Assembly: GCA_035249305.1 (NCBI GenBank)
Contig: DATFGQ010000025.1
Coordinates: 1-64,000, forward strand
Direction of reading: 5' to 3'
Length of the DNA: 64,000 nt
DNA from: DASUNP01 sp035249305
Lineage (GTDB): Bacteria > Acidobacteriota > Blastocatellia > UBA7656
The position numbers and the translations under genes were made by a program. Positions within the stretch are counted from its first letter, which is position 1, and every line of letters starts with the position of its first letter. Shown here in pieces: positions 42,911 through 51,060 of this stretch. The notes below the pieces were generated by a model. The model was given only the letters and a program-made list of their open reading frames with translations, ran no database searches and was not told the DNA's origin.

Positions 42911-43933
42911 ATGCGCTATGCTTCATACGTTACGCTGCTCGAATCGGGAGAGCTGGCCCGCCGCGCAGACTCGCTCATGGAGATGCTCGGCAGTTGCCGC
43001 ATCTGCCCGCGCGACTGCGACGTGAATCGTCTGAACGACGAAGTAGCCGCGTGTTATTCGGGCCTGCTGCCGATAGTCTCTGCCTACACCGCGCATTTCG
43101 GCGAAGAGCCGGCGCTGACCGGGACGCGCGGGGCCGGGAACGTCTTTCTCGGCCTGTGCAACCTGCGCTGCGTCTACTGCCAGAATCACCAGATCAGCCA
43201 GACCTTCCGCCAACAGCGCGCAAACGAAGTCTCGTTCGAGCGGCTGGCCGAGATCTTTCTTGAGCTACAAGGGCGAGGCTGTCACAACATCAACTGGGTT
43301 TCGCCGACCCATTTTGCGTCGCAGCTTGTGAAGTCTCTCTACATCGCCGCCCAGCGGGGGCTGCGCCTGCCGGTCGTCTACAACACGAACGCCTACGACG
43401 CCGTCGAAGTGCTGAAGCTGCTTGATGGCGTAGTCGACGTCTACCTGCCGGACCTCAAATACAGCGACGACGAGATGGGGCGCGAGTATTCGAAGGTGAC
43501 CGAGTACGTCCGCCACTCGCGCGCCGCGATCAAGGAGATGCACCGGCAGGTCGGCGACACGCTCGTCTATGATGAAGACGGGCTGCTCAAGCGCGGGCTG
43601 ATCATACGATTGCTCGTGCTGCCCAACGACATCGGGGGCATCTCGGAATCTCTGCGGTGGATACACGACGAGCTATCGCCCCGCGTGACCATAAGCCTTA
43701 TGGCGCAGTACTTCCCTACCAACAAAGTCGGGCTCGAACGTTACCCGCTCATCTCGCGCAAGATCCGCTGGAGTGAATGGCTCGAAGCCATCGAGCACAT
43801 GGAAGCGCTCGGAATGGATGAGGGGTGGATGCAAGACTTCGACTCGGCCTCGGAGTATTACCGCCCGGATTTCGGCGACGCGAAGATGCCGTTTAAAGAC
43901 ATCGAGGACTTTACCGATAAACAGCCCGGCTGA
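42911..43933 (+). CDS. Radical SAM protein of the PflX / pyruvate-formate-lyase-activase-like group
   Basis: The 340-residue protein has the [4Fe-4S] motif CNLRCVYC and an N-terminal extra cysteine cluster CRICPRDC (COG1313-type). Other features are GCHNINWVSPTH, VYNTNAYD and LKYSDDEMGREYSKV. Members reduce SAM to a radical, but the substrate of this branch is not known. It lies upstream of, and convergent with, the rhodanese gene. Start ATG 42911 has no strong ribosome site. Confidence 0.88.
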   Translation: MRYASYVTLLESGELARRADSLMEMLGSCRICPRDCDVNRLNDEVAACYSGLLPIVSAYTAHFGEEPALTGTRGAGNVFLGLCNLRCVYCQNHQISQTFRQQRANEVSFERLAEIFLELQGRGCHNINWVSPTHFASQLVKSLYIAAQRGLRLPVVYNTNAYDAVEVLKLLDGVVDVYLPDLKYSDDEMGREYSKVTEYVRHSRAAIKEMHRQVGDTLVYDEDGLLKRGLIIRLLVLPNDIGGISESLRWIHDELSPRVTISLMAQYFPTNKVGLERYPLISRKIRWSEWLEAIEHMEALGMDEGWMQDFDSASEYYRPDFGDAKMPFKDIEDFTDKQPG

Positions 43934-43944
43934 TGTCGACAACC

Positions 43945-44406
43945 TTAAGTCTTAGGCTTCGGCTGAACCTGCCCGCCGGCCTGGAGCCACGCGTTCCAGC
44001 CGCCCTTCAGCACCCGGACCCGTTTGAACCCCCTGGCCATAAGCGCGCGCGCGCCGATGATCGCAGACTCGTCGGCCGGGCACGCGCAGTAGGTCACGAC
44101 CTCCCTGTCGGAAGGAACGTCTCTCAGCCGAAACGCGACTTTACGAACCGCCGTGTGCACCGAACCCTTGATCGTGTTATCGCTCTGGGCGTACGTATTC
44201 GGCGCGCGCAGGTCGACGATCGTGACGGGCTCGTTCTTTTCGATCTTCGCCTTCAGCTCGGCGGGCGTTATGAAATCGACCTGCGCGGCCTGATCCTGTC
44301 GCCTGCGGGGCCTGACGGCCGAACGGCCGACTTGCTGAAGCGCTGCGACGGCGGTCGCGCAGGCGACGATGGCCGCCATAACTCTGATCGCTTTCTTTAA
44401 TCTCAT
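43945..44406 (-). CDS. Exported rhodanese-like protein
   Basis: The 153-residue product has a hydrophobic signal (MRLKKAIRVMAAIVACATAVAAL). Its rhodanese domain reads FITPAELKAKIEKNEPVTIVDLR, then VVTYCACPADESA with the active Cys, and VLKGGWNAWLQAGG. Rhodaneses transfer sulfur or bind oxyanions. The lipoprotein gene ends 4 bp upstream on the same strand, so they are likely cotranscribed. Confidence 0.88.
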   Translation of the reverse strand: MRLKKAIRVMAAIVACATAVAALQQVGRSAVRPRRRQDQAAQVDFITPAELKAKIEKNEPVTIVDLRAPNTYAQSDNTIKGSVHTAVRKVAFRLRDVPSDREVVTYCACPADESAIIGARALMARGFKRVRVLKGGWNAWLQAGGQVQPKPKT

Positions 44407-44410
44407 AAGA

Positions 44411-45208
44411 CTACCTCATAGTCGAGGCCCGCGAGTGAGCCGGGCCTTTTATGACTGCGGGCTTGTAATTTTTCGGGTCGTACCAACCGTAGTACCCGCC
44501 CATGAAGTGGAGGAACCCGGACTGGCCTATGAGCGTCTGCTCGATCAGATCACCGTAGATCATGGGAAACGGCTTTACCCCTTTATAAGTCTGAGCCGCT
44601 TTCTTGTATGGCAGTATTCGCATGTTCGCGCCGACTACGTCTCTGAGCAGATGCGTCTGCGTCGCCTCCTGCTCGCGCCACCCCCTCGGCCCATCTCCAT
44701 GGATAATCGCCAGCAACACGTCGCTCTGCTCGAAGCGGACGGTCTGTCCCGCCGCCGTGTTGGGCGGAGGTTTTGCGACATCAGAATGGCCTGCTGGCAT
44801 AGCCTTAGGCAACAACTCTTCCAGCGGCTCGCGGGCTATCCAGTTCGGGAACTCCTGGTTAAGATCGGCAATCTTGCCTTCGGCCGGCTTTAGAATGACA
44901 GCCAGGTCCTGTGAGAAGTCGCCGTTGAAATCGCCTACCAGAAAACTGGGATTGCGGCTCGCGTCGATCACCGCGGCGTCTTTGAAGACGCGGCTGACGG
45001 CCTCTTGAACCTCCTCGACTCTGGGCGGGGGAAGCTCAGCCATCTGCTTCGGCTGCGGCAGCGGGTTGAGCGCAGAGCTGTCTTGAGGGACGGGCGGCTC
45101 CTCCTTAACCGGCGGATCGGGTTCTTGTGATACGCACCCGCATAAGACCACGGCCCCCATAAGAACGATCGACCATAATGACGCCAGGACTGCTTTTCTC
45201 GATAACAT
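44411..45208 (-). CDS. Lipoprotein with FG-GAP-like segment, function unknown
   Basis: The 265-residue product has a signal with lipobox VLCGC and a proline-rich spacer (PDPPVKEEPPVPQ). A GDFNGDFSQDLAVIL segment resembles an EF-hand/FG-GAP loop, followed by a soluble domain with GGYYGWYDPKNY near the end. No enzyme motif is recognised. The stop codon lies 4 bp before the rhodanese start, indicating one operon. Confidence 0.75.
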   Translation of the reverse strand: MLSRKAVLASLWSIVLMGAVVLCGCVSQEPDPPVKEEPPVPQDSSALNPLPQPKQMAELPPPRVEEVQEAVSRVFKDAAVIDASRNPSFLVGDFNGDFSQDLAVILKPAEGKIADLNQEFPNWIAREPLEELLPKAMPAGHSDVAKPPPNTAAGQTVRFEQSDVLLAIIHGDGPRGWREQEATQTHLLRDVVGANMRILPYKKAAQTYKGVKPFPMIYGDLIEQTLIGQSGFLHFMGGYYGWYDPKNYKPAVIKGPAHSRASTMR

Positions 45209-45288
45209 CTCTCCCCCTCAACGCGAAAGCAGAGGCTCGTCTGACAGTCGCCTGACGAGCCTCTGGAAACAGGTTTGTAGGTACTCCG

Positions 45289-46548
45289 TCACAACGACAA
45301 CACGAAGGCAATGAGCTGGGCCTTCTGTGTGTTGTTCAATCCGTTGTTGAAGTTGTTTCTCGCGGTGGCCGCCTGACCGCCGTGAAGCTGAATGGCGTCG
45401 AAGATCGTGTGGGCATTGCCCTGCATCATGAAGCGGTGCTTGGTGCGCACGCCCCACAGCGCTATGGTAGTCGTCGAGAACCTGTCGTTGACTCCGGCCT
45501 CGCCGCCTATCCCGCCGCTGGTCCCTATGTTATGCAACGCGAAGTCGCTGAAGGGGCGGATGATCTTGTTGCCGAGCGCCGCCGGAACGGTGAAGTCTCC
45601 GCCGTTGATGATCGTCCCCGGAGCCGAGGTTGTAAATTGCCGTGTGTGGCACACGGCGCAGCCGACCGCATTGAAGAGAGAATCCCCGGCCGTAACGTCC
45701 GCAGTGATCGGCCCGCGGCCCGGGACCCTCAAAGCCCTCATGAAGTTTGCGAAGGCTTCGACATCATCCCCGTCGTCCTCCGGGTCTGCGACTTCGTCAA
45801 ACGGCGCCGACGACACGCCCAGAATGTTATTCTCGTTTGGCTGCAACGGGCTGGTTATACCCATCTCGTTGAGATAGGCGTCGGCCGAAAACGAGATGAG
45901 GCTGGCGTGCTGCGACTTGTGACCGAAGCGGCCTATACGGGTCTGGCCCGGGGCCTCAAGTACGGCAACGGTGCGGAGCTGACCGCGCTGGGCCAGGGGC
46001 TGCGCGTTGACGTTATTAATGAGCGTTTGATTCGCGATGGCTTCGACAAATCCATCGCCGAGCACGGTTCGGGTCGAGCGGAATTCGTGGCTGGAGAGCC
46101 CCGTGTTTATCCGCTCTTGCGCCTCCGCGTCGATGGCGCGGTCCTGGATCAGCGTCTGGGTGCCCGGCTGCGGGTTGCCATTGGCGTCCGCGGCCCTGAA
46201 CTCGTTGATCTGGCTGATGTGGCCGGTGACGGGGGCCTGGTGACAGCTTGAGCAAGCAACGTCGTTGTACGTCGGCCCGAGCCCTTCGTCTACCTCTTCT
46301 CGCTCTTCGAATATCGCGAGATTGTCGAGGAACGAGCGATTCGCCACCGGCGGGTTCGTGCACTCGTCGATGGGCGGGGTGGGTTGGAAGAGCCCGAATC
46401 CGTTGAAGAGATCTGAATCAGGCAGGCGGGCATCCATCTGGGTCGCCGGAGCATTAGTTGCGCTTTGGCTTTCGACCGCGCTCAGTGCGAACGGCAATGC
46501 GAGCGCAGCCGCGAAGAACAGAAACACAAAAATCTTTATGAACCTCAT
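45289..46548 (-). CDS. Secreted di-haem oxidoreductase (DHOR, putative peroxidase)
   Basis: The 419-residue product has a Sec signal (FIKIFVFLFFAAALALPFALSA). Two CxxCH haem sites are seen: CSSCH in YNDVACSSCHQAP and CAVCH in NAVGCAVCHTRQF. The spacing, with FGLFQPTPPIDECTNPP before them, matches the DHOR family (PF06537), related to MauG-type peroxidases. It should act in the periplasm on peroxide or thiols; the exact reaction is unknown. ATG 46548 is chosen for the signal; the frame upstream to 46800 has no signal and lies in a structured leader. Confidence 0.88.
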   Translation of the reverse strand: MRFIKIFVFLFFAAALALPFALSAVESQSATNAPATQMDARLPDSDLFNGFGLFQPTPPIDECTNPPVANRSFLDNLAIFEEREEVDEGLGPTYNDVACSSCHQAPVTGHISQINEFRAADANGNPQPGTQTLIQDRAIDAEAQERINTGLSSHEFRSTRTVLGDGFVEAIANQTLINNVNAQPLAQRGQLRTVAVLEAPGQTRIGRFGHKSQHASLISFSADAYLNEMGITSPLQPNENNILGVSSAPFDEVADPEDDGDDVEAFANFMRALRVPGRGPITADVTAGDSLFNAVGCAVCHTRQFTTSAPGTIINGGDFTVPAALGNKIIRPFSDFALHNIGTSGGIGGEAGVNDRFSTTTIALWGVRTKHRFMMQGNAHTIFDAIQLHGGQAATARNNFNNGLNNTQKAQLIAFVLSL

Positions 46549-47000
46549 GCTCAGTTTCCTCCATTGTGGCCTGGAACACAATCCATCCAAGGCGTGGCTA
46601 AGGTTGCCCTCTTGTCTACCGATTGGGGCGTTACCCTGGAACCCTGGTAATCCTGAGTGGTTCGTTTCCGTCCGGTGATAGGTATTCCCGGATCTATGTT
46701 TGCCTAACCATAGCAACCTGGGATTGTTTGGAACTTTGGTGAGGTCCGCTTTGAGATAAATCGCTCTGCCATCCATCCCAAACAGAAGAGACATCTGCAA
46801 AGCAGCCGCAATGTAAATCAGAACATTTGTTATGTCAAGAAGATTTCAGTCTCAAAACCCAACATAAAAACAAGAAGAGTTAACCGTTCAAAAAGAGCGG
46901 TAATATTATCCCAACTGAAGCTTTAAATATTCGAAGAAAACAGGTTAGGGCCAGGAAGAAAAAAAACACAAAACCGTAAAGATGTGCTACAATCACTGTT
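46549..47000 (-). promoter_or_regulatory. Leader and promoter region (452 bp), partly structured upstream of the di-haem gene
   Basis: On the minus strand, 46549-46800 can form several short hairpins (CTATG/CATAG arms, TCCGG/CCGGA arms, TTACC/GGTAA arms) and stays open in frame for 84 codons. It fits no riboswitch class I recognise. The rest (46801-47000) is AT-rich, with no gene seen; its right end contains the TACAAT box of the next gene. Confidence 0.35.
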
Positions 47001-47153
47001 ATGAAATGCCCAAAATGCTTTAACCCCCTCCGACGGGTAGCCTCCACCGAGGACTCAGTGTGGTACACCTGCCCGTTAGGTCATAGATACCATTCAGAGA
47101 CAGGTAGCGGCATCAGTGATTCGGAAGGTCACCGCTACGCCGTCTCGGAGTGA
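47001..47153 (+). CDS. 50-residue zinc-ribbon protein, probably leaderless mRNA
   Basis: The small frame encodes MKCPKCFNPLRRVASTED, then VWYTCPLGHRYHSETG and ends RYAVSE. Cys3, Cys6 and a CPLGH group (Cys and His) give a CxxC plus CxxxH treble-clef-type zinc site. A TACAAT -10 box (about 46988-46993) lies 7 nt before the ATG and there is no ribosome site, so transcription may begin at the start codon. A terminator-like hairpin follows. Function unknown. Confidence 0.6.
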   Translation: MKCPKCFNPLRRVASTEDSVWYTCPLGHRYHSETGSGISDSEGHRYAVSE

Positions 47154-47163
47154 AGTAGAGCGG

Positions 47164-47193
47164 CTGCCCCCTGGCCCCCAAGCTCGGGGGCAG
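47164..47193 (+). terminator. GC-rich hairpin after the zinc-ribbon gene
   Basis: Arms CTGCCCCC (47164-47171) and GGGGGCAG (47186-47193) enclose a 14-nt loop. It lies 10 bp past the stop. No U-tract is seen. Confidence 0.5.
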
Positions 47194-47266
47194 TCGTAGG
47201 GATCACACATTAATCGCTCAGCCAATCTCTAATCAATTATGTAACATACGGCGCCGACGTGTGGCC

Positions 47267-47476
47267 TCAGTCTGACGTGAGACCGCCGGGGCTCCCTTTT
47301 TTGTCGCCGACGTGTGTCTTACGTTTGCCGCCGCCTTTTATCCCCCCGGCTTGCTGGCCGCCCATGCCTCCGCCCGACTTGCCACCTTTGCCGCTGCGCT
47401 CCGCGGCCTCGCCCGAGCCGATCTCGCCATCACGCAAGGCGCCTTTGCTCTTCTCGATTCTGTCTCCCTTCGGCAT
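47267..47476 (-). CDS. Small glycine/lysine-rich protein (69 residues), KGG-like
   Basis: The product (MPKGDRIEKSKGALRDGEI, then GGKSGGGMGGQQAGGIKGGG) is hydrophilic, disordered and Gly/Lys-rich. It recalls stress-induced KGG/GsiB-type proteins, but the match is only compositional. The ATG at 47476 has AAAGGAG 8 nt upstream, which supports a real gene over the longer frame to 47512. Confidence 0.6.
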   Translation of the reverse strand: MPKGDRIEKSKGALRDGEIGSGEAAERSGKGGKSGGGMGGQQAGGIKGGGKRKTHVGDKKGSPGGLTSD

Positions 47477-47915
47477 GTTTGTCACTCCTTTGAGAAATCT
47501 CTGTCCGCACATGAACCAATTTGATCACGACGGAACCTCACCGAGTAGAATTTTGCAACTGATATTCCACGCGATCCGTCGTTACAAAGAACAGGCGTAC
47601 GAGCGGCCGAAAAGCGATAATATCGGTTCCCGATCTGATCGACTAAATCGATTTAGTTCAAATACGCTTGTAATGCCTCCTTTATCTTGCTAGTCTTATC
47701 TCACAGAGTAAGAAAATTTTAGTGAGCTTCATGCAAAGTGGCGACGGGGGATGGAAGATTTTGCCGCTTTGCGTGTTCGTGCATGAGTTGGGAGCAGGAT
47801 TATAAGAACCCATGACTGCACTTGATGCAGTCAGGAAGAGGGGTCTGTCTACCCGTTGATTATTGAAAAAAAGAAAACCGAGCATTGGCGCTGACGACTT
47901 GGAGGACTATAGAGC
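47477..47915. other. Intergenic region, 439 bp, with two palindromes
   Basis: It holds a perfect 16-bp palindrome ACTAAATCGATTTAGT at 47642-47657 and a 7-bp-arm hairpin GACTGCA-N5-TGCAGTC at 47814-47832, about 85 bp before the TPR gene. These may be operator sites. No other gene is seen. Confidence 0.5.
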
Positions 47916-49334
47916 ATGGAAAGGCGAGCTTCCCAGGAGAGCCCTGTTGACTTAATCGACAGCGGCCAGTTTCTCGCGGCAGAAGAGATCTTTTCAGAGC
48001 GCAGGACGGATGACCCTAAAGAGATGGTAGTCCGGTCAGAAGTCGCTATGTATTTTGACAGACTCGACGACGGGGCTTCGCTGCTCGAACAGGTGGCGCC
48101 CCGGATCGGGGACATAGACGTGGCGGCGCGCTTTTCACTCGCGAAGGGAAACCTCGCGCTGAGGCGAAACGATCTCGATCAGGCGGACACACAACTCAAC
48201 ACGGCTTATCACTTCTTTCTTTTTCAGAACGACTCTTTCGGGCTCAGCAAATCGCTGCTGGGGCTGGCGCGGCTGGCGCGGCTGCAAGGCGCGACCGACG
48301 ACGCGTCGGCGAAGCTCGAAGCGGCGCAGGAAGGCGTCAAGGGGCGGGTCAGCAAGAAGGTCGAATTCCTCCGCGGGCTGATCTCATCAGAGCAGGCGGC
48401 CGTAGCGCTCGACCGGGGCGAGATAGACCATGCCGCCGACCTCTATTCGGAAGCCGCGAGGCAGTTGAAGGGGACCGAGCGCGGCTCTCAATATGGCTGC
48501 GCGCTTGTTGGGCTGGCCGACCTCAAATGCGCAATCGGCGAGTTTCAGGATTCGCTAGAGCTCTACAAAGAGGCTAACACCGTCTTCGAGAGGTACGACC
48601 TCCGCAACAACCTCGCCGAGAGCCAGCTTAAGTTGGCCGAGGCGCTCGTGCGCTTGAAGCGCTTCGAGCGCGCCGAGAAGCTGGCCGAAGAGAGCCGCGA
48701 GCTTGTGCGCGGTAACAGTGTGGGCGAGAGCGCGGCTCTCGCGCTGCTCGCTCGTCTCGCACTTCAGCAGAGCGAGGTAGAGGAGGCGGCGCGTCGGGCC
48801 ACGGAGGCCGTACAGCTTGCAGAAAAGGGGGACTCGACCGAAGCGCAGACGCGTGCGCGGCTGGCGTTAGGCCATGCCAGATTGGCCGAGCGCGAATTTG
48901 CCGCGGCGACCGAGAGCTTCGAGAAGGCCGCCGAGCTTGCGCGCAACCTCAACGGGTCGTCCGCAAACCGGCGGCTTGAGCTTGAGGCGGTCATCTACCT
49001 GGCCGAGGCATATCACAACCTCGACACGCGCGCCGGCCGCGGCGAGCTTGTCAGGGCGAGCGAGATACTGAACACGCTCGAAGACGCATGGCTCGGCGAC
49101 GAGTACAACCGCGTGTCGGCGAAGTACGAAGAGCAGATCATCTTCACGGACGACAACCGGCTCGTCTTTGATGGCAACCAGTTGCCGAGGTGGCAGGAGG
49201 CCAAGCGCACGCTCGAAGGCTTCTTGTTGCGCAACGCGCTCAGGCAGACTAACAACAGCCTCACGCGCGCGGCGCGAAAGCTGGGCGTCTCAAAAGTCCA
49301 TGTGCATAACCTGAAGAAGAAGCACAGCATTTAA
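47916..49334 (+). CDS. TPR-repeat protein with C-terminal Fis-type HTH
   Basis: The 472-residue product is a run of about nine TPR-like helical hairpins (GNLALRRNDLDQADTQLNTAY, AVALDRGEIDHAADLYSEAA, LAEALVRLKRFERAEKLAEES). It ends in a Fis-type HTH (about 430-472: LEGFLLRNALRQTNNSLTRAARKLGVSKVHVHNLKK). Fis-type HTHs usually end sigma-54 activators, but here no AAA+ domain is present. TPRs would bind a partner protein. The ATG has TTGGAGG upstream. It overlaps the convergent next gene by 4 bp. Confidence 0.85.
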   Translation: MERRASQESPVDLIDSGQFLAAEEIFSERRTDDPKEMVVRSEVAMYFDRLDDGASLLEQVAPRIGDIDVAARFSLAKGNLALRRNDLDQADTQLNTAYHFFLFQNDSFGLSKSLLGLARLARLQGATDDASAKLEAAQEGVKGRVSKKVEFLRGLISSEQAAVALDRGEIDHAADLYSEAARQLKGTERGSQYGCALVGLADLKCAIGEFQDSLELYKEANTVFERYDLRNNLAESQLKLAEALVRLKRFERAEKLAEESRELVRGNSVGESAALALLARLALQQSEVEEAARRATEAVQLAEKGDSTEAQTRARLALGHARLAEREFAAATESFEKAAELARNLNGSSANRRLELEAVIYLAEAYHNLDTRAGRGELVRASEILNTLEDAWLGDEYNRVSAKYEEQIIFTDDNRLVFDGNQLPRWQEAKRTLEGFLLRNALRQTNNSLTRAARKLGVSKVHVHNLKKKHSI

Positions 49335-51016
49335 GAGCCGAGACGGCGCAGCCAGTCTTTGAGCCTGTCGTGATTCTGCATGATCCGCGCGTAGCCGGCT
49401 TCGCTTCGGCCGGCCTTCGCGCTGATTATTTCAATCAGCCTCTTCTTCTCCTCGCCCGACCACTCGTCGAGGTCTTCGATCAAGGCGAGTACGAGGGCGA
49501 GGTTTTCAAAGGCCCGCGCCTCGCCCTGGTCGAGACTTCCCGCCCGCACGCCGAGCGAGCGCGCCACTCTCTCGACCGATTCGGCGCGGGCCGTCTGCGC
49601 GTTCCCGTCGTAGGCTTCGGCCATGCGGCGCGAGACGGCCAGCCCCAGGTTGCGGACTTGAAACCCGTCCCAGAACCCCACGCGAGTGCCCGGCAGCTCA
49701 TAGACTATGTGCCCCGTCGAAAGCCGGCCGAGCGTGCGCCTGGAGGTGCGGTGAGCGCGGTCCGAGGCGATCTTCTTCTCTTCGGCGGCGGCGAGCCTTG
49801 CGAGCTCCGGCCTGATAGGCCGAAAGCCGAGCTTGCGGTAAAACCAGAACGCGCCCGAATCGAGCGCCTCGCCGTTGTTGAAACCGATCTGGTAAGGGTC
49901 TATCGAAAAGCAGGACGCGCCCAGCACTTGATTGAGCAGCTTGAGCACCTGCGCGTAGACCCAGGCCGTCTCCCCGTCGCGGAACGTGTAGAAGGTGTTG
50001 AAGCCCAGCTCCGCGCGCTCGGCGAGAGTGATCGCTTCGATGTAGTTGATCGGCACTCCGTTTTTCAGCGTGAAGCCGGCGTGGTAGGCGCGCAAAGGGA
50101 GCCGCCGGTCGGGCGCAAGCCCCCACAGATATATCTCGACTCCTCGGCCGACCCGCGCCTCGACTACCTGCCGAGGGTCGCCATTCGTGATGCCGTACAG
50201 CTCTCTGTAGCGTACCGTAGTCGCCTCGCGCAGCATATCGACTAGGGCTTCGCCCTCGCCGGCCGACAGCGTTCTCAATTTTAGAGGAGGCGAGTTGATC
50301 TCTTTTTCGATGGAGACTTCGCTCCTGCGGACCAGCGGGGCCGTGTGATAAAAGATTCTCCTGACGCGCCGGATGTTCCTCGTGCGCGCGGCGCGAATGT
50401 CATCCAGGTCCCAGCGCAGGTGCAGTTCCAGCGAATCATAAAGCTCCGCCTTCTCCCTTTCAGAAATCTTCAGCCGCTCGAAGCCGCGCACGAGCCAATT
50501 GATGTCGCGCTCGCGACCGCGCGCCGCTTCGATCCACGCCAGGTAAGGGATGTTCGCTTCCACGAGCGAGTCTTCCTCAAGCAGCGGGATCATTCGCGGC
50601 AGCGTAGCGCCGAGACGCTCTTTCCTTTCGTGGCGGCTCCAGTCTACGGAGACGCGCTCGGGAAAGCGGCTCGCCAGCCAGCGGGCTATCCCGTAGCTGA
50701 AGGTGCCCGTGACCGCTGTGCCCGCTATCCCGGAATACTCTATGTAATCGAACGCGATCATGTCCGCGCCCGTCTCGCGCAGCTTTTCGACGAGACCGAC
50801 AAAGCCATCGAGCGCCTCATCGACTTGGTCGAGCACGTCTCGGCTCTGCGGGTGAGCGCGAGCGAAAAACAAGGCTTCGTGAAATCGTATCAGCGATTCG
50901 GCGTCGGTGAACTTGCGGCGACGGATGCGCGCGACGAGGCGGGCCGTCTGCGCGGCCCCGCGAGCGTCGAAGCGGCGGGTTGACTCTTCGAGTTGAGAAA
51001 GAAGCTGATCGAGCAT
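49331..51016 (-). CDS. Acidobacterial protein of unknown function with GNAT-like segment
   Basis: The 561-residue protein is mostly soluble. The part around residues 300-410 (RAYHAGFTLKNGVPINYIEAITLAERAELGFNTFYTF, SGAFWFYRKLGFRPI) resembles a GNAT fold, with KLGF near the usual end of the domain. The N- and C-terminal parts are helical and match no family I recognise. It converges with the TPR/Fis gene (4-bp overlap) and is followed by cinA's end 44 bp away. Confidence 0.7.
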   Translation of the reverse strand: MLDQLLSQLEESTRRFDARGAAQTARLVARIRRRKFTDAESLIRFHEALFFARAHPQSRDVLDQVDEALDGFVGLVEKLRETGADMIAFDYIEYSGIAGTAVTGTFSYGIARWLASRFPERVSVDWSRHERKERLGATLPRMIPLLEEDSLVEANIPYLAWIEAARGRERDINWLVRGFERLKISEREKAELYDSLELHLRWDLDDIRAARTRNIRRVRRIFYHTAPLVRRSEVSIEKEINSPPLKLRTLSAGEGEALVDMLREATTVRYRELYGITNGDPRQVVEARVGRGVEIYLWGLAPDRRLPLRAYHAGFTLKNGVPINYIEAITLAERAELGFNTFYTFRDGETAWVYAQVLKLLNQVLGASCFSIDPYQIGFNNGEALDSGAFWFYRKLGFRPIRPELARLAAAEEKKIASDRAHRTSRRTLGRLSTGHIVYELPGTRVGFWDGFQVRNLGLAVSRRMAEAYDGNAQTARAESVERVARSLGVRAGSLDQGEARAFENLALVLALIEDLDEWSGEEKKRLIEIISAKAGRSEAGYARIMQNHDRLKDWLRRLGS

Positions 51017-51060
51017 GGTTGGTTTATAGTTTCTGGTTATCGATCAGAACTAGAGACTCA

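Noticed and set aside
46549..46800. N-terminal extension of the di-haem oxidoreductase
   Set aside because: It would place the Sec signal in the middle of the protein.
46549..46800. Known riboswitch (c-di-GMP, TPP, cobalamin) in the di-haem leader
   Set aside because: Conserved cores of these classes could not be matched by eye.
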